A stretch of DNA of 64,000 bases, from positions 62,001-126,000 of the forward strand of contig JADNYJ010000091.1 of NCBI GenBank assembly GCA_015501075.1, in the 5' to 3' direction. Below the pieces are notes generated by a model, which worked only from the letters and a program-made list of their open reading frames with translations, was not told where the DNA came from and did not search any database. This stretch comes from Gymnopilus junonius (Eukaryota; Basidiomycota; Agaricomycetes; Agaricales; Galerinaceae). Numbering within the stretch: the stretch's first letter is position 1; every line of letters starts with the position of its first letter. Of this stretch, positions 45,889-56,631 are shown one piece after another. Made by a program: the position numbers and the translations under genes.

Positions 45889-47460
45889 AAATTAATTCAA
45901 AAATTAGGAGTCGGGATTCAGAGGTAATATCATTAGGAGAAACTGAAAATCTTGCTGTGTAAACGAAGGAACCGATAACAAAGAGCGAGTAGAGACGAGG
46001 GGCAACTCAGCCCGTATTTAAAACAAGGGCTGAAACGTTGAAGACGCGGACACAGCCTAAGTAAGTAGCAACGACGGGCGTGGAACGGAATGACAGTGTT
46101 TTCCCGAGATCATTTGAACGTCTCAGGAATGGGTTGTGTAGGCCGAACAAGCTTGACTTCTCACACCAGAATTTGTTCTTATCCAATCACACAGCATTTT
46201 GAATGTTCTTCAAGATGACTGATCTGGTGGCATACTGATCGGCTGAATTTGAAGCTTCGATCATTAGTGGACTCAACGAACAGAAACGAGTGGGACGAGT
46301 AGTAAGTAACCCGGGTACCTCAAAACGATAGCATGGGTTGGCATTTCATTGAGAGATTGAGTCAACATTAGTAACTGGTACATACTTAGACAACTTGGGC
46401 TGAGTTACTTGATAGACATGAGAATTCGGTACAAGGCCTGCTCATTACTGCTCATTCCTATGAATTTTCTGCATTTAAGTTGGGTGGAATTTGCCTGTTA
46501 AACCAGTGTTCAACGTTCAACTGCCAGATTTTCGGTGTTGGTTGGGAAGGAAACGCCTTGGCATCCCAGTGGAAGTCCCAGTCACATAAAGACACAGGTA
46601 TTATGCCTGCTGGGATTTGCAGAAAGACTTGTAATGCATTGTGGCGGTCGGACGTTAGTGTGGGCGGCCTGTCAAATGGCAAAGGCTTTCAGGGTTTTCC
46701 TGAGAAAAAGATAAAAATTAGCTACATTTTCTTCACGCATTGCTCAACAAGTGGTATATACTTGTAGCTCGCCCTGAGAGGCTGCTCACCTTCTATAGTG
46801 ACCATCGTGAGTATCAGTGTCAGTTGTCGGGACAGAGTCTCCGGAAAACCAATCATGCCGATTGATGCCGCTTCTGAAATTCACACGTGCCGCGTTCGGC
46901 TAGTCTATTTTAGTCCGATGATGTCGTAAATATTGTCACAGCCAGCCACAGCCACAAGAAACCCTTGCCAAGAACGAACCCGGGCATGGCTCAAGCTGTG
47001 ATTCATACTGAATGACGGTCCAGGTAATTTCCAGCGCTCTTTACCAACGCTAATGAAATTCGTTCATATATAGCGTAGTGCGGCCCCAGGCAGGCTCATC
47101 TCATCTCAGAGCTTCTTTACATGGGATCGAATAGCGTGAGGACTGCGTAATTCCATGAGCCATTGGTTCTGCTCTGGTTTGCCTAGGCTTCGTTACGGTC
47201 ACTCGCCGGATCATTAATTCCAACTGGGTTTAATTGGTACAGATCCCGGCAGGACCGTCCATAGGAATCGCTCTCGATCAATCCTTTTGAGGTAGGATGC
47301 GGCGAAAGATGCCGTTTTTTCGGTTGGCCTCAAGGACACTCAGACATTGGACCCTTTCATATCAAACCCACTTCTGGCTGGCTTCTCACCTTATTCTTTT
47401 CCTCTTTCCTTTCTCTCTATCTCTCCTTTAACTCCCCTTCTCCGTCTCGCAGGGAGCTTC
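45889..47460. promoter_or_regulatory. 1.6-kb intergenic region upstream of the copper radical oxidase
   Basis: No credible gene on either strand. The final 80 bases before the oxidase ATG are a strong CT-rich tract (ttttcctctttcctttctc...), a common fungal promoter or transcription-start feature. Confidence 0.45.
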
Positions 47461-50031
47461 ATGTTGCTGCCAAGACTCTCAAGTGTGTGTGTGGCTCTAG
47501 GTCTGGCGACCTCCATTTCTTATGTCGTCGCGGGTACTGGCGGCACGTTCAGCGCTGGAGGAACAACGCAGATCAGCGCTCTCATGGTAATGCGTGTTCT
47601 CCCGACATCGTTTTCCTCCAAACTAACCGCTCATTTCCCAGATGTTCCTCGGTAACGAAGAGGGTGTTTACATTTTAGACAAGGCGGAAGGAAACGCCGC
47701 TCAAATTAACGGTCATCCCGCATGGGGTGCCAGGTGGTAAGTTAATTGCTTCTTGGCCTTCTCTTCAGCACTGTCGCTGACAAGTATTTGTTAGGGATTT
47801 TCAATCGCATCAGGCCACAGTTATGGACATCAGGACAAACAGTTTCTGCGCTTCAGGCATGCATCTTCCAAACGGTTCATTCGCCTCTTTTGGTGGCAAT
47901 GACGCCGTGACGATACAAGGAACAGTAGGATCTCAAAAGAACCCAGACGGAACAGGAGCTTGGGACAGCGTCTACCAGGACTTTGATGGAAGGCGGTCCA
48001 TCCGTATCCTCAACCCATGCAAATCAACAGACGATTTAACCTCGTCGCAATGTGGCTGGTTTGACGATCCAACCGTCTTGTCAATGAAGCGCGCTCGCTG
48101 GTATTCTGCTGTTGAACCTACTGGTGACGGTACCATCGTCATCATTGGAGGCTTTGTGACCGGAGGATACGTTAATCGCTGGTTTCCTGACGTCGACCCT
48201 GTGACAGAGAAGGGGAGTGCGGAAAATACATATGAATATTATCCTGCGAAGGACGGTGATGCCCAGATTGTTCAATTTTTGGTCGACACGTCGGGTCTTA
48301 ACGCCTACGCACATACTTTTTTAATGCCTTCCGGGAAGATGCTTGTCCAGGCCAACCTGTCGACCAGTGCGTTCCTTGTTCAGTACATGTCCTCTAATTT
48401 TCTCACTCATTCTTTTAGTGTTATGGGATCACACGACCAATACAGAGTTCCGCCTGCCTGACATGCCAAACGGCGTAGCGCGTGTTTACCCTGCGTCCGG
48501 TGCTGTTGCCATGCTCCCTCTTACTCCTGCCAACAACTACACTCCTACCTTACTGTTCTGTGGAGGCTCAGATACTCCCTCCGTCAATTATGGTGACTAC
48601 GGAGGACCCAACGCTGACATGTGGACCATCCCTGCATCAAATGATTGCCAGCGCCTTACTCCGGAACCACAGGACGGATCAACTCCCAAGTATTTGCAAG
48701 ACGACGATATGCTTGAGGGACGAACTATGGGCCAATTCATTCTCTTGCCCGACGGCAAGATGATGGTCATTAACGGTGGACTCAACGGCACCGCTGGGTA
48801 CTCCATCGGGACGAAGAACACTCCTGTGAACCAGATGCCCTTTGGTGTCTCGCTTGCTTCAGGTCCCGTGCTGACACCTGCGCTTTACGACCCCCAAGCC
48901 CTTGCAGGCAGTAGGTGGACAAACAAGGGCCTGGGCTCATCCCAAATACCACGTTTGTACCACTCCACAGCTATCCTTCTCCCGGATGCCTCTGTGCTCA
49001 TCGCTGGATCGAATCCTAACCCTGATGTCAATCTCACCACTGTTTTCTCTACTGAATACCGCGCAGAAATTTTTTACCCTCCGTATTTCAATGCTCCGAT
49101 CCGTCCCGTCCCAACTGGCATGCCCAGCACGCTTTCTTACGGTGGCAACGCTTTTGATATATCTATTCCTCCAACTTCTTACAATGGATCAGCAAATGAT
49201 GCGGCTAATGCAACCCAGGTAGTCATCATCCGTGGCGGATTCACGACTCACGCCATGAACATGGGCCAACGCTTCATGCAGCTTAACAACACCTACACCG
49301 TCAATCAAAATGGATCTATCACGCTTCACGTCGCTCAGCCTCCTCCCAATGCCAACCTTTTCCAACCTGGTCCAGGGCTGATGTTCGTTACTATAAACGG
49401 CATTCCAAGTAATGGATCCTATTTCATCCTCGGTAACGGTATAGTCGGCACGCAACCCACGGCTCCAGCTAGCGTTCTTCCTCCGAGCGTCCGCCTTGAT
49501 TCTGTTTCTGGCGGTGCTGCTGGCAATTCAGGAAATGGAACCACGACGACTGCTAATGACCAATCAACCACCAGCACATCCCACACTGGGGCCATCGTTG
49601 GCGGTATCGTAGCAGCTGTCGGCGCCCTTGCTATTCTCGGAGCAGTTGTTCTATTCTTCGCCCGCAGACGACGTGCCGCCGCACATGCAGCGTCTTCAGC
49701 TCAATACAGTGGTCTCGCTCGAGGTGCTGGAGCCGCTAGCGATGCCGCCACTGGACCCTATCCTGCTTGGGCTGATAGGCAGGAAGGTCGTGATTCGAGC
49801 GTGTTCGTCCCTCTGAAGACGCCGTATGAAGATGCGTGGAACCCCAGCACTACTTCCGTCAATGCGCCATACAAAGATGGAGACTTTTCTGGTAGACCTT
49901 CATCTCTTGCAAGTCGGCCGAGTACTATGACTGAGTACAATCCTTACTCGGGACCTGCCGAAACGCATGCTCCGACACCAGAAAGGTATCCTACTCCCCA
50001 AATTTCTCAACAATTTGGAGGATCTAGGTAG
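47461..50031 (+). CDS. Copper radical oxidase (glyoxal oxidase type) with C-terminal membrane anchor
   Basis: Exons 47461-47586, 47642-47736, 47795-48366 and 48419-50031 give 801 residues without a break. A signal peptide (MLLPRLSSVCVALGLATSIS) leads into the beta-propeller. Radical-copper sites are visible: the cysteine of SFCASGMHLPNG (Cys-Tyr crosslink), the tyrosine of KRARWYSAVE, the ligand pair in PRLYHSTAILLPD, and the histidine of GGFTTHAMNMGQR. Such enzymes oxidise aldehydes or alcohols and supply H2O2 outside the cell. After the galactose-oxidase-like C-terminal domain come a Ser/Thr/Asn linker, a helix (GAIVGGIVAAVGALAILGAV), RRRR and about 110 cytoplasmic residues ending QISQQFGGSR. 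The enzyme is therefore predicted to be held at the plasma membrane facing the wall. Confidence 0.9.
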
Positions 50032-50736
50032 TAACCTTTTTTGGGGTGTCTTTACGCCCCCCGTCGTTGATCGGATTGGATTACCCCTCTCTTCATTTTC
50101 CGCATTCATTCGGATTTGACTGACTGATATCATAACTCAAGCAAGCATATACCGGATTCGGGATTTTTTTTTACGGACTACTTACTGTTCCTTCCTCTTA
50201 CACGGACTACATGATATCATTTTGCGCCTCCATTCTATCTACAGTGTTATCACCAGCTTTCGCAAGTCATTCATTTTTATTCACGTCGTGATCTGCAATC
50301 TAAAACTTTCTTACCGCTACTCCCCCACCGCTACCACCACGCTTGGCTATTCTAGTAATTGGTTGTATATCCATACCCGCCGTCAGACGATGATGATAAG
50401 TAGTAAGTACATATTTAGGTTCTCATTTTTATTATCGGTCCCAATTTGGTGTAGAACCCGGGGATGATGTATCTAGACGAAAATAGTACCCTATACGTAG
50501 TGTCTATTACTTCTGATTGGGTGCTGCAGACGTGGCGCAGTTCTAGAGGTAACCGTCTTGTGCCGCACAATCACAGGCACTAAGGCAACTGCAGCAGCAG
50601 GTTAGCTTCCATATCATCTATTATGCCGCACTTGACTACATTTACTACTTCATAGATTCATAGATGATTTCATCTCATAGGTCAGTCTGATCCATCCAAA
50701 TCCTTCCTGCTGTTTGGGATCGACCCGAGCGAATGC
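50032..50736. other. Intergenic between converging genes
   Basis: About 700 bases, T-rich at the left, with no gene seen. Expected to contain the oxidase terminator. Confidence 0.4.
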
Positions 50737-51075
50737 TCACGCTGATTGATCAACGGCATTGACGTCGTTGACTTGCTTCGGCCATGGTGTTGCAAGTGCG
50801 GGCCTATTGATCTTAAGATCAAGAAGGACTCCAGGAGGCGGAATAACTGGTCCGATACCCCAACGTGGATTCCATCCTGGTCGACCGCCGAGACTCTGAG
50901 GTGAGGGCACATCTCGAGATCGTGTTGCGCCTGGAATATCATTGTCGATGACGATATGAGACGTAGATGATGTTTCGCTCATTCGCGATTCTCGTGGTTG
51001 AGGAAAGGAGAAGACCAATAGTCCCGGACAGACTACGAAAGAAGAGAAGAGAACACGCAGGGTGAAAATTTTCAT
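50737..51075 (-). CDS. Small predicted secreted protein (112 aa), unknown
   Basis: A single frame from ATG 51075. Residues 1-24 form a plausible signal peptide (MKIFTLRVLFSSFVVCPGLL). The remainder is polar and proline-rich (RPGWNPRWGIGPVIPPPG) with no cysteine after the signal, unlike many effector-type small secreted proteins. A TATA-like sequence (tataatag on the + strand near 51173) and a CT-rich stretch lie upstream. No family is recognised. It may be a real short gene or a chance frame. Confidence 0.4.
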   Translation of the reverse strand: MKIFTLRVLFSSFVVCPGLLVFSFPQPRESRMSETSSTSHIVIDNDIPGATRSRDVPSPQSLGGRPGWNPRWGIGPVIPPPGVLLDLKINRPALATPWPKQVNDVNAVDQSA

Positions 51076-51632
51076 TCTGGAATTGGGACCAGATTACAAT
51101 CTACAAATGAGATCAGGGTACAAGCAGTTGCTGTTTCGCAAGGTCAAAAACTCACTCAACGTGCAAGACTCTTATAATAGGGGGCTTGTGAAAACTCTTG
51201 AGGTCAAAGTCAAGGCCTCTTTATCTATATAGCCCAATTCATCTGTCCTTCCGGACCAGCACAACTTTGAGCGGCCAAGCTCTGATAAGAGGCTATTTCA
51301 AAGAAAGAAGGTCGTTGATTGATTAGTACCATAACTGCCAGCCTTAATCCAAAGGCTGCAATGGAGTCTAAGTTACTTTCCCTGATGTTTGCACCTTTTT
51401 AGTTTAATCGAACTCAACGACCTATTCTGAAGATGCAGCAATTGACGTCTATTATGCAATGAACAAAAAAAAAACAATCTCCGGCCTTATGTTGCCTCTC
51501 GTAGACAAGGCAGATAATAAGCGCCAAGAATCCGGATAAATAAATAATCTATTAAGCGCCTAGCACAGCGTGTGCATTCACATCGCCCTCGACAGGCAGG
51601 TGTGTAGTGAAGTAACTTATTAATGGGTATAT
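51076..51632. other. Intergenic
   Basis: About 560 bases between the small secreted ORF start and the cyclin 3' end, including a poly-A run near 51466. No gene seen. Confidence 0.4.
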
Positions 51633-52477
51633 TCATGATCCCTTATCACCCCGAACTGAAAACATGCTCTTCAATGACGATAGAAAAGTGCTTCCCCAAC
51701 AGAACGCCACATTTAAGTCGTCCTGTTCAATGGCTTTGTGCTCCTGGGACTGAAACAGCATCCGAGCTAAGGCAACTTGGTCTTCCTCTTCCGAGGTAGA
51801 TGCACATGGAGAACGTAGAGAAGAAAGGTCCGCCGTTGGAATAAACGACTTTCTGTCCCGAGTAGCGTCCTCGTAAGAGGGAGGGGAAGATATGCCAACC
51901 AATTCCGGAGGAGCAGGATTTCTAGGATCGCCCACTGAGAGAGAATGTCGATCAACAAGAAGCTTGAACCATGCAAAGGAAGAAGCATCGAATCGGAAAT
52001 CCCAATCCAACACTCTACAAAGCTCCATCTCCATCATTCTAATCTCCTTATGCGAAAACCAATGACTTGCCACCCTCTTCCAGAATGGCAACGGTGCAAG
52101 ATTGTAATCGTAAATAACCTTCGAAGCGACGATGTATGCAGCGAAGAACAGTCGATATGCGTCATCGTTGTATGCTACATGACGTGGTGCAGCTTCTTTA
52201 TACCGCAGAAGGAAGGTCATTGTGACGGCTACCACTGTCGTGTCGAAGGCAGAGAGACGCAGGACTGAGGATATGAAGGCCGGAAGGGTGACCTGCCACT
52301 GTGAACAAAGAGAGGGATATGGATATCTCTTGGAAGCAAAAAGGCGAACCATATACTTTGCGCAGATTGAGCCAACCGCGTCATAGGAGTCAATGAGTGG
52401 CTGTAGTAGTAGGGATTGGGAAATTTGGTGAATATTTTTATTTGTGTGAGAAGAGCATGGACTCTTACCGACACCAT
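51633..52477 (-). CDS. PHO80/Pcl-type cyclin
   Basis: Two coding exons, 52469-52477 (nine bases, ATGGTGTCG) and 51633-52400, with a 68-bp GT-AG intron; 258 residues. The cyclin box has the Pcl/PHO80 pattern: LPAFISSVLRLSAFDTTVVAVTMTFLLRYKE, FFAAYIVASKVIYDYN, FWKRVASHW, IRMMEMELCRVLDWDFRF. These cyclins partner Pho85-like kinases in phosphate, cell-cycle or stress signalling. The start is inferred: the second exon has no suitable upstream ATG in frame, and the tiny first exon restores it. The C-terminal third is Ser/Pro-rich and probably regulatory. Confidence 0.8.
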
Positions 52478-54156
52478 CTTTATGGTTGCCTTAACAGAGG
52501 GATGTCTTCAACGTCAACCCTACTCCCAAAGTCCAAAGGGCGATGGAAGGCGCCCACATCGGCTTCAGAGGTTATAAACTGCTGGGATAGGAGTCTCCTT
52601 TCTTGGCTAGCCCATGTACTCAAAAGGACTCGAGTAAGTGACGTCAAACTCCTTTCCAGTATGGGGAGCAGTCTAGGAGATATGACCTGGTTAAGTCGAC
52701 TTGACTAAACTCGAGTTGGCGCCGTACATCCGGGAAAGGAGATGTAGCCGGACAATGCAAGGACAATGGCTGGAACGTTTTTCTGTTTTTTAGTTTTCAT
52801 CATCGCAAGTTGAAAGCGAGTCACCTGTGGTCACAAGAGCTGCTATAATCTCGGAGAAACACGAATATGTCAAGATTGCCTCGTTATGGCATTTCCTTCT
52901 AAAACAAGATGGAAAAGGGTAGAAGGACTCAAAACAGAACTAGGAAATATTGTCCTCTATCTTTCTGCCTCCTCGTCTAGGAAATGCATGGAAATATATA
53001 TTTTACCGGGATTGTTCCAGCCTGTGTCATGGCACCGATGGCTAATTTCATTAGCAGAAAAAGTCAAGGCTGGAGAGGGCTGGATCGGATTCGATTACGT
53101 GAGGTTGGTTCGTACAGGTTCATACCTGGTTCGTCTGGGATCCGCGAGTAAATTCTCCTTCGCCACCGGAATTCGAGTAAAGCAGTGCCGACTGCCGGAT
53201 CCTGTTGCAAAAACCGCGTTGGTCGCGCGTACCTCTACTGTGGCCCAAAAAATTCAATTATGGGGATAATAAATGCGACCGCAAGTAAGGCAAAATTTAA
53301 GAGGAGCACTCTTTGGATCACATTTCCGAAGGCGACGTTGTCGCAGACGAAGAGCATAGAATCTGGAGCAAAGCAGGCCGGTCAATGATCGTGCCGGAGG
53401 CAAAAGGTAAAGGCGGTAGAGTCGGTGTCCGGGAGCCGAACTTGGGAGCCACCCCAAGTTTCAAGGGAACTACTAATATGAGCATCTTGCTTGCGAGAAA
53501 ACGTTGGGCGCGCTTTCATCTCGCTCAAATGTGTACATAGATCTAAGCGCGTCTCGGAATGGCGACAAGTTGAACAGAGAGGTGAAAATGCCCATGTGCC
53601 TGTGATGTCGGGTCAGGCGCGATCACAGCATGTAAAGACAAAAATAGATCAAAGTTTTTTCTGTTGTCACCGACGTCGATGCACATGCGCCCGCTGGAGT
53701 TTAATTATGGTCGTATATCTCTCATAAATCGTCATAAACTTACTGAATTGTATCTTGACTGTAGGTTGCCGTTGACGCATTCATCTCGAATTTGGAAATC
53801 CTGGCAAGAGGACCAACGTTTATTGCAGACCGGAATGAACAAGTTCAAATCCTGGGCGGCTGTCCATCACGAAAACCAAGTCGAATTAGAGGCTGCGGGT
53901 CTGAGAGTCATTTGTATATGATCCGGTCAAAGGTGCTTCTTCCCCCCGTCTCCACTGGTTCAATTGCGGTTCGGTGGCGTTCGAGTGGTTGGTAAGAACG
54001 CCTTCACGTATAAAATCCTCATCAATTTCTTTCGATCTTGGCGACCCCGTACCCCTCTTTTTTTCCCACTTTCATACCCCATACTTTCTTCTTCCTCGCT
54101 CATTTCCCTCTAGTCTTTCCGCCACCTTCTACCTTCAACCATCTCAATAAAATATA
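52478..54156. promoter_or_regulatory. 1.7-kb intergenic region upstream of hexose transporter 1
   Basis: Only short, unrelated frames. A TATAAA-like box (cgtataaaatcc, about 54007) and a long CT-rich tract (54060-54140) precede the ATG at 54157, a reasonable core promoter. Confidence 0.45.
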
Positions 54157-56631
54157 ATGGGAGGTGGTCCGGCAGGAGGAAATGGAGGCGGAATCCAAAC
54201 GAACTCTCTATTCTGGTCGGTGGTGATGTCAGCCTTCGCTGGTGAGCAGGCATCGAAAAGGTTTCGCGTTCTTCAAATAGTCATCATTTTAAGCTTTCGG
54301 TGGCATTCTGTTCGGTTATGATACCGGAACAATCTCTGGCATCATCGCAATGGAGGATTGGCTGAAGACGTTCGGGACCTTCGACCCTACGTTAGGCCAG
54401 TATTTACCTACAAGCGACAAGAGTCTCGCGGTATGTTGGACAATATCTTATCTTTATGCTCCTCATTTATTTATGTTTCTAGGTTTCGATTCTTTCTGCG
54501 GGTACTTTCTTTGGAGCACTCTTGGCGTACCCAATGGGCGACAGGCTAGGGAGGAAGTGGGGCATCATTGGAGGTTGCATTGTTTTCTTTCTCGGTATAG
54601 GCTTACAACTGGATACCAACTGGGCTACTTTTATCGTCGGACGAGGTAAGAATGTTCTCTTCTTTACTTCTTTCATTTGCTGAGGACATTTTGTAGTCAT
54701 AGCCGGCTTTGGTGTCGGTGTTATTTCGTGCTTGGTTCCTATGTATCAATCAGAAGTGCGCGGACTTAGCATTTTTCGTAAACGATGCTCACCATTTTCA
54801 TTAGTGCGCACCAAAGAATATTCGTGGTCTCATTGTCGGATTGTATCAACTTGCTAGTGTGTACTGTTTCTTGATCTTAAGTTGTCATCGTCTTATATAT
54901 CTACTTCTAGTCACCATTGGCGCCCTTCTCGCAGCTATTGTATTGAACTCGACTAAAGATAGGCAGAATCACAATGCCTGGAGGGTAAGCAGGCCCAAGT
55001 TATCCATCGAAAACGGACACTCACAGACAAATCAGATTCCTGTCGCTGTTCAGTTTGCTTGGGGCTCAATCCTCTCCATCGGAATGGCAAGTATTCTCAG
55101 TTGTCCTCACCTGATGCGAAGCTCACTCAGTCGCTCGACCTGTAGCTCATGCTTCCTGAGAGTCCTCGCTACCTCCTCTTGAAAGGAAGGGAGGAAGAAG
55201 CCCGCGCTGCCCTTGGTCGTCTCATGACCGCTCCCGCCGATTCCCCTCAGGTCGAAGAAGAGTGCCTCATCATCTCGGATGCTTTGAAAATCGAGCAGGA
55301 AAATGCTAGCGGCAGCTATCTTGGTAAGAATTTTCCTGTTGTCGTATGGAACTTTACTTCATACGAATTTCTGCTTTCCCCCAGAATGCTTCAAGAACAA
55401 CCCTAGTCGCTTTGCTCTCCGTACTTGGACTGGTATCTGGATTCAGGCATGGCAACAGCTCACTGGAATCAATTTCATCTGTGGGTCCCCACATCCACCA
55501 TTATCTGTAGTTAATATCTAACCACGGGGTTCTAGTCTACTATGGCACGACGTTCTTCCAGCAAGCCGGTATCAGCAATCCTTTCATCATCACGTAAGTC
55601 GACTTCCTCTATTACAATGAGAAACTAGACATTGAGATATTTTCTGTGATATATAGCATCATTTGCGACGTTGTCAACACCTGCATGACTCTCGTCGGTC
55701 TTCCTTTCATCGACCGTATCGGACGAAGACGCCTCCTTCTCATCGGTGCAGCTGGCATGTCCATCTCCGAATTCATTGTTGCCATTGTCGGTGTCACAGC
55801 TGGGCATATTCAACCAGATGGGTCGGTCAATCTTGCCGCTCAGCGCGTCTTAATTGCCTTCGTTTGCATGCAAGTGTCTCTTTTCTCTTATTTCCTGGCG
55901 TAATGTCCCTGATGCGCGAGTCCCTTCAGCTATATCGCCTTCTTTGCTCTTTCTTGGGGTCCGATTGTTTGGGTCGTCACCTCTGAAGTCTTCGTGAGTT
56001 CCTCTTTATTTTTATCCGTCGCTTCGCCCTATCCTTAACACTATCCTTAGCCTCTCTCCATCCGCGGTGAAGGCATGAGTCTTTCAATTGCCAGTAATTG
56101 GTTGTGGAACTTTGGCATTGGATACGCCACTCCCTATCTTGTCAATCCTACGACTTACGGTATCAATGGTGAAAAGGCTGCGAACCTCGGCGTTAAAGTT
56201 TTCTTCATCTGGGGAGGAACTTGCGTTGGGTGCTTGTTGTTCACGTACGTGTTTTTCACAGGTTTTTTTTTTGAAATTAAATTACATTTTAACAGGTATT
56301 TCTTCATCCCTGAGACAAGAGGTCTTTCCCTTGAGCAAATTGACCGACTTTACCGCGAATCAAGCAGTATGTTTCTGATTTCAAACCATCTCTTTAGAAT
56401 AAAACTGACAAATTGGAAACAGTCGTCGGTTCCGTCCAATATCGCGGAAAGCTTCTTGCAGAAGATAGCACCGACACATTCGAAACCAGGAAATCTGTGC
56501 GTTCTCCTTTCTCTTTTAATACGACCATTTCACTCACTATCGCGAACGCTCAGCACGAGGTTATGCACGTTGAACCTAAACTTCCCGAGTCTCCAATAAC
56601 GAACACGACCGACGCATTGAACGCACCATAA
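54157..56631 (+). CDS. Hexose transporter 1 (MFS sugar porter)
   Basis: Many short exons join in frame from ATG 54157 to TAA 56631. Sugar-porter signatures in order: FGGILFGYDTGTISG, GDRLGRKWGII, VGRVIAGFGVGVISC, VPMYQSECAPKNIRG, LPESPRYLLLKGREEEAR, RTWTGIWIQAWQQLTGIN, YYGTTFFQQAGI, FIDRIGRRRLLLIGAAGM, NWLWNFGIGYATPYLV, FIPETRGLSLEQIDRLY. Twelve membrane helices are expected; the likely role is monosaccharide uptake at the plasma membrane. The intron at 55087-55145 has a GC donor (ATG|GCAAGT), while the paralogue uses GT at the same place. No frame break is seen. Confidence 0.9.

Noticed and set aside
46970..46990. gaacccgggc-like sequence as a possible tRNA B box
   Set aside because: No matching acceptor, D-arm or anticodon stem could be folded around it on either strand.
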